Made by a program: the position numbers and the translations under genes. A stretch of DNA of 5,151 nucleotides from Candidatus Zixiibacteriota bacterium (GTDB lineage Bacteria > Zixibacteria > MSB-5A5 > JAUVRN01). Of the stretch, positions 5,044-5,151 are shown piece after piece. The DNA is taken from positions 1 to 5,151 of the forward strand of contig JAUVRN010000176.1 of the NCBI GenBank assembly GCA_030597645.1. Direction: 5' to 3'. The notes under the pieces are model-generated. The model had not been told where the DNA came from. It ran no database searches and was given only the letters and a program-made list of their open reading frames with translations. Positions within the stretch are counted from its first letter, which is position 1, and each line of letters opens with the position of its first letter.

Positions 5044-5151
5044 TCAGGACGAGCCCCTTCCCGCCTCGGCAATCAGTAGGGAGGGGCCCTCAAGGTGAGT
5101 GCTCAGCGCATCGCGGCCGTGCGGCTCGAGCAGTGTCCAGGGATAGGGATA
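5044..5151 (-). CDS. C-terminal end of an unrecognised protein (5' end outside window)
   Basis: On the minus strand an open frame enters at the window edge and runs 35 codons to a TGA at 5044-5046. It is the only open frame on this strand across the stretch; the other two meet stops. The codons are strongly G/C-biased at the third position, and the residues look like a normal globular C-terminus: WTLLEPHGRDALSTHLEG, then a short strand-like SLLIAEAG. I do not recognise the family. If real, the gene lies 150 nt upstream of the ALDC-like gene on the same strand, separated by the GTCACG half-site array. No start can be given. Confidence 0.4.
   Translation of the reverse strand, partial: YPYPWTLLEPHGRDALSTHLEGPSLLIAEAGRGSS

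Overview
The window is a GC-rich bacterial chromosomal segment of accessory character. It has six complete genes and the tail of a seventh, on both strands, with generous intergenic gaps. No mobile element, CRISPR array, tRNA or rRNA was seen. The organism cannot be named. An exported protein with a classical Sec-type signal peptide, Shine-Dalgarno sites of the GGAG type and a clean sigma70-type promoter fit a Gram-negative, Proteobacteria-like host, but that is inference.

Layout: positions 72-434 (minus) encode a small single-domain cupin. A 299-nt divergent intergenic region follows, then 734-1510 (plus) encodes a probable membrane-anchored HExxH metallopeptidase. Tail-to-tail with it, 7 nt apart, is a class I SAM-dependent methyltransferase (1518-2171, minus). 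From there to the right edge every gene lies on the minus strand. Reading in the direction of transcription these are: the C-terminal tail of an unrecognised protein (5151-5044), an exported acetolactate-decarboxylase-like protein (4893-4174), a monofunctional haem catalase (4108-2636), a 36-residue lysine-rich micropeptide (2354-2244) and the methyltransferase.

The catalase is the only gene whose biochemical role is essentially certain: all haem and catalytic residues are present. The ALDC-like protein keeps the three zinc histidines of acetolactate decarboxylase, but it has a signal peptide, a histidine where I place the catalytic arginine, and a shortened C-terminus. It may therefore not be a butanediol-pathway enzyme. 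It sits 65 nt upstream of the catalase and could share its transcript. The other neighbours show no obvious shared pathway.

The more interesting non-coding signals are: a near-consensus promoter (TTGAAA, 17 nt, TATACT) serving the lysine-rich micropeptide; three alternating GTCACG/CGTGAC half-sites upstream of the ALDC-like gene that can form two mutually exclusive hairpins; a pair of identical 10-bp direct repeats 19 bp apart at the methyltransferase start; and short perfect dyads in several intergenic gaps. I found no convincing evidence of a wholly new multi-gene system. The best leads are the micropeptide and the exported ALDC-like protein with its upstream repeat array.
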